Shown here one piece after another: positions 52,107 through 61,468 of a stretch of DNA of 64,000 bases. A program made the translations under genes and the position numbers. Position 1 is the stretch's first letter, and every line of letters starts with the position of its first letter. The stretch is from the NCBI RefSeq assembly GCF_000444995.1, contig NC_022041.1, positions 1,586,001 through 1,650,000 on the forward strand, in the 5' to 3' direction. The notes under the pieces are model-generated. The model saw nothing but the letters and a program-made list of their open reading frames with translations. It made no database searches and was not told the origin of the DNA. Source of the stretch: Paracoccus aminophilus JCM 7686. Lineage in GTDB: Bacteria > Pseudomonadota > Alphaproteobacteria > Rhodobacterales > Rhodobacteraceae.

Positions 52107-53722
52107 AGCGGGGCCAATCCGTCGCGCAAAAGCTTCCAATGGATCGCGTCGATCAGCGCCTCGAAACTCGCGTCGACAAGGTTCGGCGAGACCCCCACCG
52201 TCGACCAATGCCGCCCCAGATCGTCGGCACTGTCGATGGTGACACGGGTCACGGCATCGACGCCCGCGCCGGTGATGCGTACGCGAAAATCGGTGAGGCG
52301 CATCCCGTCGACCGCCGCCTGATAGGGGCCGAGATCCTTGCCGAGCGCGTGCCAAAGCGCCGAGACCGGGCCGCGGTCGCCGCCGTGCTCATCCATGCTT
52401 TCGCTGGCGGAAATCACCCTTTCTCCGGCGATGCGCGCGACCACGACCGCCTCAGAGACCGAGATGCGGCGGCCAAGCGCGTTCATGCGCCGCTCGATGG
52501 TGACGCGGTAACGCTCGACCTCGAAGAAGCGCGGCATCAGGCCCAATTCGCTGCGGGCAAGCAGCTCGAAACTCGCCTGCGCAGCGTCATAGGCATAGCC
52601 CTGATCCTCGCGCGCCTTCACCAGATCAAGGATGCGCGGCAGCGCTGGATCCTCGCGCGAGACCTCGATCCCGGCCTCGGCGAGACGCGCGCGCAGGTTC
52701 GACTGGCCCGCCTGATTGGACATCGGAATGATGCGCTCATTGCCGACCGATTCCGGGGCGATATGTTCGTAAGTCGCGGGGTTCTTGATGATCGCACTGG
52801 CGTGGAGCCCGGCCTTATGCGCGAAAGCCGATGCGCCGACATAAGGCAGACCGCGCGCCGAGGGGCGGTTCAGGATCTCATCGAGACGGCGCGAGATGCG
52901 CACCATCCGACCAAGCGCCTCGGGCGCGATCCCGGTCGAGAGCGTCGAGCGATAGGGTTCCTTCAGCAGCAGCGTCGGGATCAGGCTAGTGAGGCTCGCA
53001 TTGCCGCAGCGCTCGCCCAGACCGTTGAGCGTGCCCTGGATCTGGCGCGCGCCCGCGTCCACCGCGGCCAGAGTACAGGCGACCGCATTGCCGGTGTCGT
53101 CATGGGTGTGAATGCCGAGATGATTGCCGGGAATGCCCGCCGCGATCACCGCTGTCGTCACCGCATGGATCTGCGCGGGCAAGGTGCCCCCGTTGGTGTC
53201 GCACAGAACCACCCAGCGCGCGCCGGCCTCGAGCGCGGTGCGCAGGCAAAGCACCGCGTAATCCGGGTCATCGGCATAGCCGTCAAAGAAATGCTCGGCG
53301 TCAAACAAGGCCTCGCGGCCAAGCGCGGTGACATGGGCAATCGAGGCGCGGATATTGGCGAGGTTGTCGTCAAGCGAGATGCCAAGCGCCTCGCGGACGT
53401 GGAAGGGATGTGTCTTGCCGACCAGACAGACGGCGCGGGTTCCGGCATTCAGAACAGCGGCCAGCACATCGTCATTCTCGGCCGAGCGCCCTGCCCGTTT
53501 GGTCATGCCAAAGGCGGTCATCGTGGCAAAGGTCTGGGGGGCTGCGGCGAAGAAATCGCTGTCGGTCGGGTTCGCGCCCGGCCAACCACCCTCGATGTAA
53601 TCGACGCCGAGATCGTCGAGCATCCGCGCAATCTCGGCCTTTTCGGCGGCCGAGAATTGCACGCCCTGCGTTTGTTGCCCGTCGCGTAGCGTGGTGTCGT
53701 AAAGGTAGAGGCGATCCATCAA
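52103..53722 (-). CDS. cimA: (R)-citramalate synthase
   Basis: 539 aa, DRE-TIM metallolyase of the CimA clade (LeuA-like). N-terminus [20 protein letters not shown], then [17 protein letters not shown], the metal-binding [17 protein letters not shown], and a C-terminal LeuA-type regulatory domain (about 400-530). It condenses pyruvate and acetyl-CoA to citramalate, feeding isoleucine synthesis without threonine. The second Met (53719) is an alternative start. It overlaps cysS by 4 nt. Confidence 0.93.
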   Translation of the reverse strand: MMDRLYLYDTTLRDGQQTQGVQFSAAEKAEIARMLDDLGVDYIEGGWPGANPTDSDFFAAAPQTFATMTAFGMTKRAGRSAENDDVLAAVLNAGTRAVCLVGKTHPFHVREALGISLDDNLANIRASIAHVTALGREALFDAEHFFDGYADDPDYAVLCLRTALEAGARWVVLCDTNGGTLPAQIHAVTTAVIAAGIPGNHLGIHTHDDTGNAVACTLAAVDAGARQIQGTLNGLGERCGNASLTSLIPTLLLKEPYRSTLSTGIAPEALGRMVRISRRLDEILNRPSARGLPYVGASAFAHKAGLHASAIIKNPATYEHIAPESVGNERIIPMSNQAGQSNLRARLAEAGIEVSREDPALPRILDLVKAREDQGYAYDAAQASFELLARSELGLMPRFFEVERYRVTIERRMNALGRRISVSEAVVVARIAGERVISASESMDEHGGDRGPVSALWHALGKDLGPYQAAVDGMRLTDFRVRITGAGVDAVTRVTIDSADDLGRHWSTVGVSPNLVDASFEALIDAIHWKLLRDGLAPL

Positions 53723-55131
53723 AGCAGCGCCTTCAGCTTGCCCAGATCAAGGCGCGGACCAGCCACAAGATCGACGCCCTCCTTGGTCATGCGCACTTCG
53801 ACGCCCGCCTCGGTGAGCGCGGATTTGTAGCCATCCAGAGCAGAGAAGTCTTTTGTTATCTTTGCATTGTCGCGAATATCTACGAATTTACTTGAGGCGG
53901 ATTTCAGCAACGCGTCAAGGTCCGGCCCATCAGCATCCCCGCTGCTCGCAAACCATGCGCCCAGATCCTCGCCAAGCAGCCCGATCAGCTGCGCCGAAGC
54001 CAAGAGTGCCGCCGGATCGCCCTTGAGCCCATGCAGGACCGAGAGCGCACCTGCAGTGTTCAGATCATCGGCCAAGGCCTCGATCACGCGCGGATCGGCA
54101 GCCGAGGGCGCGACGCCTGCGGTCAGCTTGCGCCATTCCCACAGCGTGTCACGGGCCTGAGCAGCTTTCTCTGCCGTCCAATCCATCGGCTTGCGGTAAT
54201 GGGTCGAGAGCAGCACGAAGCGGATCACCTCGCCCGGGACGCCCTCATCCAAGAGGTCGCGAACGGTGAAGAAATTGCCGAGGCTTTTCGACATCTTCTT
54301 GCCTTCGACCTGCAGCATCTCATTGTGCAGCCAGACGCGGGCAAACTCGCTATGGGGATGGGCGCAGCAGCTCTGCGCGATCTCGTTCTCATGATGGGGG
54401 AATTGCAGATCGATCCCGCCCGCATGGATGTCGAAATTCGTGCCCAGCAGCTTCTCCGACATGGCCGAGCATTCGATATGCCAGCCCGGACGCCCGCGCC
54501 CCCAGGGGCTGTCCCAACCTGGCAGATCTTCGGTCGAGGGCTTCCACAGCACGAAATCCATCGGATCGCGCTTGAAGGGAGAAACCTCGACCCGTGCGCC
54601 CGCGATCATGTCATCGACCGAGCGGCCCGAAAGGCGGCCATACTCCTCGAAAGTGCGGACCTCGAAGAGCACATGACCCTCGGCGGCATAGGCATGGCCG
54701 CGCGCGATCAGGGTTTCGATCATCGCAACCATCTCGGCGATATATTCAGTCGCGCGGGGCTCGTGATCGGGACGGGCCGCGCCAAGCGCGTCCATATCCT
54801 GATGATACCAGCCGATGGTTTTCTCGGTCCGCTCACGGATCAGCTCTTCGAGCGTGCCCGCCGCCCCCGCCTCTTTGCGCTGCAAGGCGGTCGCGTTGAT
54901 CTTGTCGTCAACATCGGTGAAATTGCGCACATAGGTCACGGCATCCGCGCCATAGGCATGACGCAGCAGCCGGTCGAGCACATCGATCACCACCACCGGC
55001 CGGGCGTTGCCCAGATGCGCGCGGTCATAGACCGTCGGCCCACACAGATACATGCGGACGTTTTCCGGATCGATCGGCCGGAAATCTTCTTTCCTGCGGG
55101 TCTTGCTATTCGTCAGACGGATCTGGACCAT
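53719..55131 (-). CDS. cysS: Cysteinyl-tRNA synthetase
   Basis: 470 aa class I synthetase. HIGH motif as HLGN (in [11 protein letters not shown], about residues 36-46), KMSKS in KKMSKSLGN (about 273-281), and zinc ligands including the Cys of LCGPT, ECSAMS and [16 protein letters not shown] lies 2 nt before the ATG. Preceded by a Cys-Cys leader peptide and a hairpin. First gene of the cysS-cimA-51348 operon. Confidence 0.96.
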   Translation of the reverse strand: MVQIRLTNSKTRRKEDFRPIDPENVRMYLCGPTVYDRAHLGNARPVVVIDVLDRLLRHAYGADAVTYVRNFTDVDDKINATALQRKEAGAAGTLEELIRERTEKTIGWYHQDMDALGAARPDHEPRATEYIAEMVAMIETLIARGHAYAAEGHVLFEVRTFEEYGRLSGRSVDDMIAGARVEVSPFKRDPMDFVLWKPSTEDLPGWDSPWGRGRPGWHIECSAMSEKLLGTNFDIHAGGIDLQFPHHENEIAQSCCAHPHSEFARVWLHNEMLQVEGKKMSKSLGNFFTVRDLLDEGVPGEVIRFVLLSTHYRKPMDWTAEKAAQARDTLWEWRKLTAGVAPSAADPRVIEALADDLNTAGALSVLHGLKGDPAALLASAQLIGLLGEDLGAWFASSGDADGPDLDALLKSASSKFVDIRDNAKITKDFSALDGYKSALTEAGVEVRMTKEGVDLVAGPRLDLGKLKALL

Positions 55132-55143
55132 GACTTCCCCTGT

Positions 55144-55178
55144 TGCGGGCGTCTACTGGTCACGCTGAGCCGCCCGCA
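55144..55178 (-). promoter_or_regulatory. Hairpin between the Cys leader peptide and cysS
   Basis: TGCGGGCG (55144-55151) pairs with CGCCCGCA (55171-55178), an 8-bp GC stem with a 19-nt loop. It lies 9 nt after the leader stop and directly abuts the cysS Shine-Dalgarno (55134-55141). A ribosome on the leader could affect its formation. Confidence 0.5.
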
Positions 55179-55186
55179 TGAAATTT

Positions 55187-55228
55187 TCAGCCGGTAATGC
55201 AGCAGATGATGGCGGTGCGTGCAAACAT
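55187..55228 (-). CDS. Probable cysteine leader peptide of cysS (13 aa)
   Basis: MFARTAIICCITG, with a very strong SD (AAGGGAGG, 4 nt before the ATG) and stop TGA 55 nt before the cysS start. Two adjacent Cys codons (TGC TGC) near the end are the kind of sensor expected in a cysteine attenuator. It lies under the divergent YjbR gene's upstream region. No protein evidence; the strong SD and gene context are the support. Confidence 0.6.
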   Translation of the reverse strand: MFARTAIICCITG

Positions 55229-55286
55229 GACGCCTCCCTTAAAGCAAGATCTTGTCTCTGCCAAGAGAGACTGGCATTTTCACTCT

Positions 55287-55628
55287 ATGTCGCGCGAACT
55301 GGTGAATGATCTCTGTGCCCGTCAACCTGGAGCCGCTTGGTCGGATCCTTGGGGCGAAGGCCATGATTGCTGGAAGGTCGGCGGCAAGATCTTCGCGCTG
55401 ATCGGAGCTGCGAGCGAAACCGTCTCGGTCAAGACCGCGAGCCCAGAGATGGCGGAACTGCTGATCCAGACCGGCGTCGCCGAACGCGCGAAATATCTGC
55501 ATCGAAGCTGGGTGGCGGTCCCCCTGGACAGCGCGCCGGACGAGCTTTTGCATCGCATCCGCGCGTCTTACAAGCTGATCCGCGACAAGCTGCCCAAACG
55601 CCTGCGCGACGGCCTCGAGCTCAGCTAG
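55287..55628 (+). CDS. MmcQ/YjbR family protein
   Basis: 113 aa, the usual YjbR length. The fold is CyaY-like; DPWGEGHDCWKVGGKIFALIG (about residues 18-38) is the family signature. YjbR proteins are sometimes called DNA-binding, without strong proof. The ATG at 55287 (MSRELVNDLCARQPG) matches the family start; upstream in-frame Met codons at 55197 and 55227 would overlap the cysS leader and are not favoured. Confidence 0.85.
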   Translation: MSRELVNDLCARQPGAAWSDPWGEGHDCWKVGGKIFALIGAASETVSVKTASPEMAELLIQTGVAERAKYLHRSWVAVPLDSAPDELLHRIRASYKLIRDKLPKRLRDGLELS

Positions 55629-55633
55629 AGGCT

Positions 55634-55660
55634 GCGCGGCGCCCGTGACAGGCGCCGCGC
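55634..55660. terminator. Perfect 10-bp hairpin between convergent genes
   Basis: GCGCGGCGCC (55634-55643), loop CGTGACA, GGCGCCGCGC (55651-55660). It separates the YjbR gene (+) from the small exported protein gene (-). No T-run, but very stable. Confidence 0.6.
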
Positions 55661-55667
55661 GAAAGGC

Positions 55668-56072
55668 TTATTGCGGAAGCTGGGCGGCAAGCGCCTGGAT
55701 CATCGTGTCCATCTGCTTGCACAGAGCTTCTTCCGAGCTGTTTTGCGCTTTGGAGGCCGCGTCAAGCGACTGCTCGACGCCCATGGCCGCAACCGTGCCC
55801 GACTTGCCCTTGGCTTCAGCCGCATCGCCCTTGGCCTTGTCGCCTTCCGGGATCAGGGTCAGAAGCTTGGTCTGGATCTCGACAGCTTTGCCGTCGATAT
55901 GGCCTTTCTCGGTGCAATATTCGAGCACGCCGAGCTGGTTGCGGGCGCTTTCATAAGCAACCCCGGCATCCATTTGCATCGGCGCGGGAGCGGCCGGGGT
56001 CTCGGCAGCTTGCGCGAAAGCCGCACCGGCGGTCAGAGCCAGAACGGGAAGTGCATAAAAGGCGCGGATCAT
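55668..56072 (-). CDS. Small exported protein (resembles 'pore-forming ESAT-6 family' proteins of Rhodobacterales)
   Basis: 134 aa. Signal peptide ending GAAFAQ-AAET (cleavage about residue 21), then an all-helical mature domain with two cysteines (YCTEKG at about 53 and LCKQMD near 117). I recall similar proteins annotated as pore-forming ESAT-6 family in Rhodobacterales; that name is not evidence of function. GGAG precedes the ATG. Confidence 0.65.
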   Translation of the reverse strand: MIRAFYALPVLALTAGAAFAQAAETPAAPAPMQMDAGVAYESARNQLGVLEYCTEKGHIDGKAVEIQTKLLTLIPEGDKAKGDAAEAKGKSGTVAAMGVEQSLDAASKAQNSSEEALCKQMDTMIQALAAQLPQ

Positions 56073-56166
56073 GGTGATCTCCGTAGTTGAACCGAAGCGG
56101 AGCCTGTCATGCGCGTTTTGCCTGCGCAACTCCCGGGAGCGGAATCTTGCCGAAATCACAGACATA

Positions 56167-57297
56167 TTAGCGGAAAAGCACCAAAGACCCTTCGGACCAG
56201 CTGATCCGGGTACGGGTTCCGACATCGGGAACGTCGCGGCCGAAAACGTTGCGCATCGAAATCCGGACCGGGCGGCTGACGCCGTCGAATCGCGCCGAGC
56301 CGTCGAGGCGAACGTCGTAATAGGTCATGTCGCCGTAATAGACGACTTCGTCGATGACGCCGCCGGTCACGCGACCCGTCGCGGGCTGGTTTGCAGCGAG
56401 GAGCGACACCCCTTCCGGGCGAAACCCGATCATCGGGCCCGCATCACCGGGGTTCGAGCGGCTGACATTGCGCTGGGGGATGGTGACGACGCCGAAGCCC
56501 GGCGTTTCGACGCGCACGCCCTCCGCAGTTTCCTCGATGACATGGGCGGGCAGGAAGTTCATCACACCGATGAAATCGGCAACCCGGCGGCTTGCGGGGC
56601 GCGCATAAAGCGCCTCGGGGCCGTCGAGCTGGGCGATCTCGCCCTCGAACATCACCGCAATCCGGTCGGACATGACCAGAGCTTCCTCCTGATCATGGGT
56701 GACCAGAACGAAGGTGATGCCGACCTGACGCTGCAGCTTGATGAGCTCGACCTGCATCTGCTCGCGCATCTTGCGATCCAGCGCCGAAAGCGGCTCGTCG
56801 AGAAGCAGCACCTTGGGCTTGAGGATCAGCGCGCGCGCCAAAGCCACGCGCTGGCGCTGGCCACCCGAGAGCGCATGGGCGGCGCGCTTGCCATAGCCTT
56901 TGAGCCCGACCATCTCGAGCGCCTCTTCGACCGCCTTGGCCTTTTCCGCCGAGGAACGCGGATCGCGGCGCAGACCAAAGCCCACGTTTTCCGCAACCGT
57001 CAGATGCGGGAAAATCGCATAGGATTGAAAGACCATATTGGTCGGACGCCGGTTCGCGGGCACGCCCGCCATATCCTGCCCGTCGATCAGCACCACGCCC
57101 GAGGAAATATCCTCGAACCCGGCAATCGTGCGCAAGAGCGTGGTCTTGCCGCAGCCCGAGGGGCCGAGAAGCGAGAAGAATTCGCCCTCGCGGATGGTCA
57201 GGTCAATGCCGCGCAGCGCGTGATAATCGGCATAATATTTATGCACATCGCGGCATTCGATCATCGGCTTGCGGTCTTGGGTTGTGGTCACGCTCAC
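56167..57297 (-). CDS. ABC transporter ATP-binding protein (PotA-like)
   Basis: 376 aa. Walker A GPSGCGKTTL (about residues 41-50), signature LSGGQRQRV (about 145-153), Walker B VLLLDEPLSALD, and a C-terminal TOBE domain (about 290-370). It belongs to the spermidine/putrescine-type class. Last gene of a three-gene set (permease, permease, ATPase), overlapping the upstream permease by 4 nt. Substrate not determinable; see the missing binding protein. Confidence 0.9.
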   Translation of the reverse strand: MSVTTTQDRKPMIECRDVHKYYADYHALRGIDLTIREGEFFSLLGPSGCGKTTLLRTIAGFEDISSGVVLIDGQDMAGVPANRRPTNMVFQSYAIFPHLTVAENVGFGLRRDPRSSAEKAKAVEEALEMVGLKGYGKRAAHALSGGQRQRVALARALILKPKVLLLDEPLSALDRKMREQMQVELIKLQRQVGITFVLVTHDQEEALVMSDRIAVMFEGEIAQLDGPEALYARPASRRVADFIGVMNFLPAHVIEETAEGVRVETPGFGVVTIPQRNVSRSNPGDAGPMIGFRPEGVSLLAANQPATGRVTGGVIDEVVYYGDMTYYDVRLDGSARFDGVSRPVRISMRNVFGRDVPDVGTRTRISWSEGSLVLFR

Positions 57298-58100
57298 AGG
57301 AAGCCTCCGGAATCTTTGCCGCCGGTCCGGGCAACGCCGCGGCGACGGAAATATTCAGCAATGGTCAGAAGGACGATCGACAGCACGACCAGCACCGTGC
57401 CGAGCGCCATGATCATCGGGATTTGTTTGGGGAAGCGCAGCTGCGAATAGATATAGGTCGGCAGCGTCACCTCTTTGCCCGCAAGGAAGAAGGCGATGAT
57501 GAATTCGTCCAGACTGATGGTGAAGGACATCAGAAGCGAGGAGATCACCCCCGGCATCACCAAGGGCAGGATGACCAGCCGGAAGGCGCTCCATTTCGTT
57601 TCGCCGAGATCATAGGCGGCCTCTTCCAGCGAACGGTCGAGCGAGTTGAACGCGGTCGTCAGGATCACCGTCGCATAGGGAATGCAGATCAGCGTATGGC
57701 CCATGATGACGGTCAGGATCGAGAGTTCGACCCCCACGGACAAGAGCACGACCAGCAGCGACATCGAGACGATGATCTCGGGCAGGACCAGCGGCAGCAT
57801 GATCAGCCCGACGATTGGCCCTTTGCCCGGGAACTCGAACCGGGTCGAGGCGCGCGCGGCAAAGATGCCAAGGCATGTCGCAAAGATCGATGAGCAGACC
57901 GCGATGATCAGCGAATTCGACAGCGCCCGGCGCAAAGTCAGGTTCTCGGCCGCCTGCACGAACCAGTCGGTGGTGAAGCCCTTGAGCGGGAAGGCGATGA
58001 TCGTGCCCGAGTTGAAGGCAAAGATCGGCAAAAGCACGATCGGCGCGTAAAGGAAGATCAGATAAAGGATCGCATAGATCCGAAGGCCGCCACCCTTCAT
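57294..58100 (-). CDS. ABC transporter permease (PotC-like)
   Basis: 268 aa, six membrane helices, EAA-like loop DLGETKWSAFRLVILPLVMPG (about residues 168-188; here cited by its LGETKWSAF core). ATGA overlap on both sides. Confidence 0.9.
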   Translation of the reverse strand: MKGGGLRIYAILYLIFLYAPIVLLPIFAFNSGTIIAFPLKGFTTDWFVQAAENLTLRRALSNSLIIAVCSSIFATCLGIFAARASTRFEFPGKGPIVGLIMLPLVLPEIIVSMSLLVVLLSVGVELSILTVIMGHTLICIPYATVILTTAFNSLDRSLEEAAYDLGETKWSAFRLVILPLVMPGVISSLLMSFTISLDEFIIAFFLAGKEVTLPTYIYSQLRFPKQIPMIMALGTVLVVLSIVLLTIAEYFRRRGVARTGGKDSGGFL

Positions 58101-58966
58101 TGCTTCACCTTGAGAAAACGCCGGTTGAGGAAGAGGAAGATCACGCTCACCACGCCGACGATCAGCATGGCGGTGATCGCCAGCGCCGAGCCGAGCGGGC
58201 GGTTGTCGAGATCAAGCATCTGCGCCTGAATGAGGTTCGCGATCATCGGGATCTTGCCGCCGCCGATCAGGGCGGGCGTGACGTAATCGCCGATGGTCGG
58301 AATGAAGACGATCAGCGAGGCCGCAACCACACCCGGCATCGCCAAGGGCAGCGTCACGCGCCAGAAGGTCATCAGCCGGTTCTCGCCCAGATCGCGCCCG
58401 GCTTCGAGCAGCGAGCGGTCGATCTTTTCCAGCGCGACAAAGATCGGCAAGATCGCAAAAGGCGCATAGGCATGGGCAAGCGTGATCACCATGGAATTGA
58501 CGTTATAGAGGATGAACGTCAGGGGTTCCTCAATGATTCCAAGGCTTTTTAGGCCAGAGTTGATAACGCCATTATAGCCGAGGATCACCTTCCACAGAAA
58601 CACCCGGATCAGATAGCTGGTCCAGAAGGGAATGGTGATCAAAAAGATCCAAAGCGATTTCTTGCTCGGCGAGACCACGAAGGACAGAAAATAGGCGACC
58701 GGAAAGGCCAGAACCACCGTCGTCAGCGTGACCAAAGCGGCAACGATCAGCGAGCGGCTCATGATCTTGTAAAAGATCGGATCGCCCCAGACCGCGATAT
58801 AGTTTTCGAAAGTAAACTCGCGAATGACTACGAGATAGCCGTCCTTGAGGAAGGAATAGGCCAGGATCGTGGCCAGCGGCACTGCGAGAACCAGAATAGA
58901 ATAGATCAGAGGGGGCGAGATGAGGGCCAACCCCTGCCGAGCCTCTGATCGGTGACCTGCCGCCAT
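58097..58966 (-). CDS. ABC transporter permease (PotB-like)
   Basis: 289 aa, six membrane helices, EAA-like loop EAGRDLGENRLMTFWRVTLP (about residues 190-210). The ATG at 58966 (MAAGHRSEARQG) has GAGGGAAAA as SD; the 35-residue upstream extension is rejected. First gene of the importer. No binding-protein gene precedes or follows it in this window. Confidence 0.9.
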   Translation of the reverse strand: MAAGHRSEARQGLALISPPLIYSILVLAVPLATILAYSFLKDGYLVVIREFTFENYIAVWGDPIFYKIMSRSLIVAALVTLTTVVLAFPVAYFLSFVVSPSKKSLWIFLITIPFWTSYLIRVFLWKVILGYNGVINSGLKSLGIIEEPLTFILYNVNSMVITLAHAYAPFAILPIFVALEKIDRSLLEAGRDLGENRLMTFWRVTLPLAMPGVVAASLIVFIPTIGDYVTPALIGGGKIPMIANLIQAQMLDLDNRPLGSALAITAMLIVGVVSVIFLFLNRRFLKVKQ

Positions 58967-59270
58967 TTTTCCCTCGCATGCCGGACCGACGTTCTTTTCC
59001 GGATAATTTTCACAACTTAGCCGGAAGGGAAAGCCTTTTTGGACCGGCAAACGGATCTGTCCGCGCGGCAAGGGCTAGAGCGGGCAGGTAACGACCCTAT
59101 GACGCCCCCGTGACGCCCCGGAAACGACCCTGTGTGACCGGGAGAAGTCGGGAGAAAATACGGGTGGCCATCAAGGAGACGACCACCCGCGCGTGATGAA
59201 AAGAGTCAGTTGCAATAACGCCAGTCTGACACAGAAGCATTAAAGTTTCCTTTCATCCTTTCCCCCTACC
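58967..59270. other. Intergenic region between the PotB-like gene and bhcR
   Basis: 304 bp with no credible gene, in particular no solute-binding protein. It includes a hairpin CGGGTGG (59161-59167) / CCACCCG (59183-59189) with a 15-nt loop, which could be the bhcR terminator or part of the importer promoter, and an AT/pyrimidine-rich stretch (59235-59275) just after the bhcR stop. Confidence 0.6.
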
Positions 59271-60107
59271 CTAAAAATTATCTTCTGCCGGGCCCGAGAG
59301 CGATAGGGCACGCGCCGCCTCGACCACGGCACTGCCAATATCAGAGAGCCGCGCCTCGGTCATGCGATGCGACGGACCCGAAACGGAAATCCCGGCCACG
59401 GGCTCTCCGAACATGTCAAAGATCGGGGCGGCAATGCAGCGCATCCCGGGCGAGCGCTCTTCATTGTCGATCGAATAGCCGCGCGCGCGCGTTTCCGTCA
59501 GATCGGCGACCAGATCGGCCCGCTCTGTCAGCGTCGTCGGCGTGAAGCGATCCAGCACCGCCTCGTGGAAGAAGGTGCGCAAGACCTCGGGGCGCACGAA
59601 AGCCAGCAGCGCCTTGCCAATTCCCGAGGAATGGAGGGGCGAGCGCGTGCCCGGCGGAAAGAAGGCGCGGATCGTCTCATGGGTTTCAACCTGACCGATA
59701 AACAGAACCGCATTACCGTTGCGGATCCCAAGGTTGGCGGTTTCACCGGTCAGCTCCATCAGGCGGCGCATCACGGGACGCGAACGCTCGATCAACCCCG
59801 AGCGACGCATGAAGGCCGAGCCATAGCGAAACGCCGTCGGGCCAAGATGCCAGGCCTGCGTGAGCGGATCGCTTTCGACCACGGCGCGGGCATCAAGCGT
59901 CGTCAGGACGCGGTGCACGGTCGAGGGTGCAAGCCCCATGCGCTGCGCGATCTCGCTGAGCGTCATGCCCTGTTCGCTGGCCAAGATGTCCATGAGGTCC
60001 AGCGCCCGGTCCAGCGCGCGCACCCCACCCTTGTCTTCGGCCTGCGAATTTCCCGAGCCACGCGGCCTGCCCCTTTTGCGGGGTTGATTCTCTTTTCCAT
60101 GAATCAT
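59271..60107 (-). CDS. bhcR: IclR-family regulator BhcR
   Basis: 278 aa. Basic N-terminal tail (QPRKRGRPRGSGN), IclR winged HTH (about residues 28-90: LASEQGMTLSEIAQRMGL, APSTVHRVLTTLD), and a C-terminal effector domain (about 105-270). It is divergent from bhcA with 170 bp between start codons, the arrangement of the Paracoccus denitrificans bhc cluster, where BhcR binds this region and glyoxylate weakens binding (established there). Ends in TAG. Confidence 0.92.
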   Translation of the reverse strand: MIHGKENQPRKRGRPRGSGNSQAEDKGGVRALDRALDLMDILASEQGMTLSEIAQRMGLAPSTVHRVLTTLDARAVVESDPLTQAWHLGPTAFRYGSAFMRRSGLIERSRPVMRRLMELTGETANLGIRNGNAVLFIGQVETHETIRAFFPPGTRSPLHSSGIGKALLAFVRPEVLRTFFHEAVLDRFTPTTLTERADLVADLTETRARGYSIDNEERSPGMRCIAAPIFDMFGEPVAGISVSGPSHRMTEARLSDIGSAVVEAARALSLSGPAEDNF

Positions 60108-60277
60108 TGAGGATCATTATGCCTTTCGTTGAAAATCATATTTGCGATCTGGAAAAGCCCAAGATTTTGATTTCTCAAGCTTATATCATATTTTTCCGTC
60201 ATTGCGAAATATTTTTCAGAAAAATTGCAACATTCCCAGACCGCTCGTAACGTGGAATGAAGAGGAAAGGATATGCC
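60108..60277. promoter_or_regulatory. bhcR-bhcA promoter/operator region
   Basis: 170 bp that are strikingly AT-rich against the rest of the window. It contains the 15-bp perfect palindrome ATTTTTC-A-GAAAAAT (60211-60225). A direct repeat ATATTTTTC at 60188-60196 and 60209-60217 is offset by 21 bp (two helical turns), and TTGC (60202-60205) and GCAA (60227-60230) flank the palindrome. A GAAAAT half-site lies near 60131. These are the best candidates for BhcR binding. The bhcA SD is AGGAAAGG (60262-60269). Confidence 0.6.
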
Positions 60278-61468
60278 ATGATCAGCCAGAACCCCGTCTT
60301 CATTCCCGGCCCGACCAATATGCCCGAGGCCCTTCGCCGGGCGGTGGATATTCCGACCATCGACCACCGTTCAGCGGAATTCGGTCGCATCCTTCACCCC
60401 GCACTTGAGGGCGTGAAGAAGGTTCTCAAGACGAAAGACGCGCAGGTCTTCGTGTTTCCCTCGACCGGCACCGGTGGCTGGGAAACCGCGATCTCGAACA
60501 CGCTTTCGGCCGGCGACAAGGTGCTGGCGGCGCGCAACGGCATGTTCAGCCATCGCTGGATCGACATGTGCCAACGCCACAATCTCGATGTCACCATCGT
60601 CGAGACGCCCTGGGGCGAAGGCATCCCGGCCGACCGCTTCGAGGAGATCCTGAGCGCCGACAAGGGTCACGAGATCCGCGTCGTTCTGGCCACGCATAAC
60701 GAGACCGCGACCGGGGTCAAATCCGACATCGCCGCGGTCCGCCGTGCGCTGGATGCGGCGGGCCATCCGGCGCTTCTGTTCGTTGACGGCGTCAGCTCGA
60801 TCGGCTCGATGGATTTCCGCATGGATGAATGGGGCGTCGATATTGCCGTCACCGGCAGCCAGAAGGGCTTCATGCTGCCGCCGGGTCTGGCGATCACCGC
60901 CTTCTCGCCGAAAGCAATGGCAGCGGTCGAAAGCGCCCGCCTGCCCCGCACCTTCTTCGACATCCGCGACATGGCCTCGGGCTATGCCCGCAACGGCTAT
61001 CCCTATACCCCGCCGGTCGGGCTCATCAACGGGCTGAACGAAAGCTGCAAGCTGCTGCTCGCCGAGGGCATCGACAATGTCTTCGCCCGCCACCGCCGCA
61101 TTGCCGAAGGCGTGCGCAAGGCGGTCCACGCCTGGGGGATGGAGCTTTGCGCCGCGCGCCCCGAGCTTTACTCGGACAGCGTCAGCGCGATCAAATTCCC
61201 AGCGGGCTTTGACGGCAACCGCTTCGTCAGCCATGCGATGGACCAATATCAGGTCGCCTTCGGCACCGGGCTGGGCGAGGTTGCGGGCAAGGTCTTCCGC
61301 ATCGGCCATCTCGGCAGCCTGACCGATGCCATGGCGCTGCTCGCGATCTCGGTCGCCGAGATGTGTCTGGCCGATATGGACCTGCCGGTCCAGCTGGGTT
61401 CCGGGGTTGCGGCGGCGCAGGAGCATTACCGCCAGACCGCAGGCGCTGCCCTGAGAAAGGCCGCGTGA
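60278..61468 (+). CDS. bhcA: Aspartate-glyoxylate aminotransferase BhcA
   Basis: 396 aa, PLP fold-type I, class V (serine-glyoxylate/alanine-glyoxylate aminotransferase type). Transfers the amino group of aspartate to glyoxylate, giving glycine and oxaloacetate. PLP lysine K196 in GSQKGFMLPPG; N-terminus NPVFIPGPTNMPEALRRA and FVDGVSSIGSMDFRMDEW are typical. Called BhcA rather than plain SgaA because the B, C and D genes follow in order. ATG at 60278 chosen from the SD. Confidence 0.94.
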   Translation: MISQNPVFIPGPTNMPEALRRAVDIPTIDHRSAEFGRILHPALEGVKKVLKTKDAQVFVFPSTGTGGWETAISNTLSAGDKVLAARNGMFSHRWIDMCQRHNLDVTIVETPWGEGIPADRFEEILSADKGHEIRVVLATHNETATGVKSDIAAVRRALDAAGHPALLFVDGVSSIGSMDFRMDEWGVDIAVTGSQKGFMLPPGLAITAFSPKAMAAVESARLPRTFFDIRDMASGYARNGYPYTPPVGLINGLNESCKLLLAEGIDNVFARHRRIAEGVRKAVHAWGMELCAARPELYSDSVSAIKFPAGFDGNRFVSHAMDQYQVAFGTGLGEVAGKVFRIGHLGSLTDAMALLAISVAEMCLADMDLPVQLGSGVAAAQEHYRQTAGAALRKAA

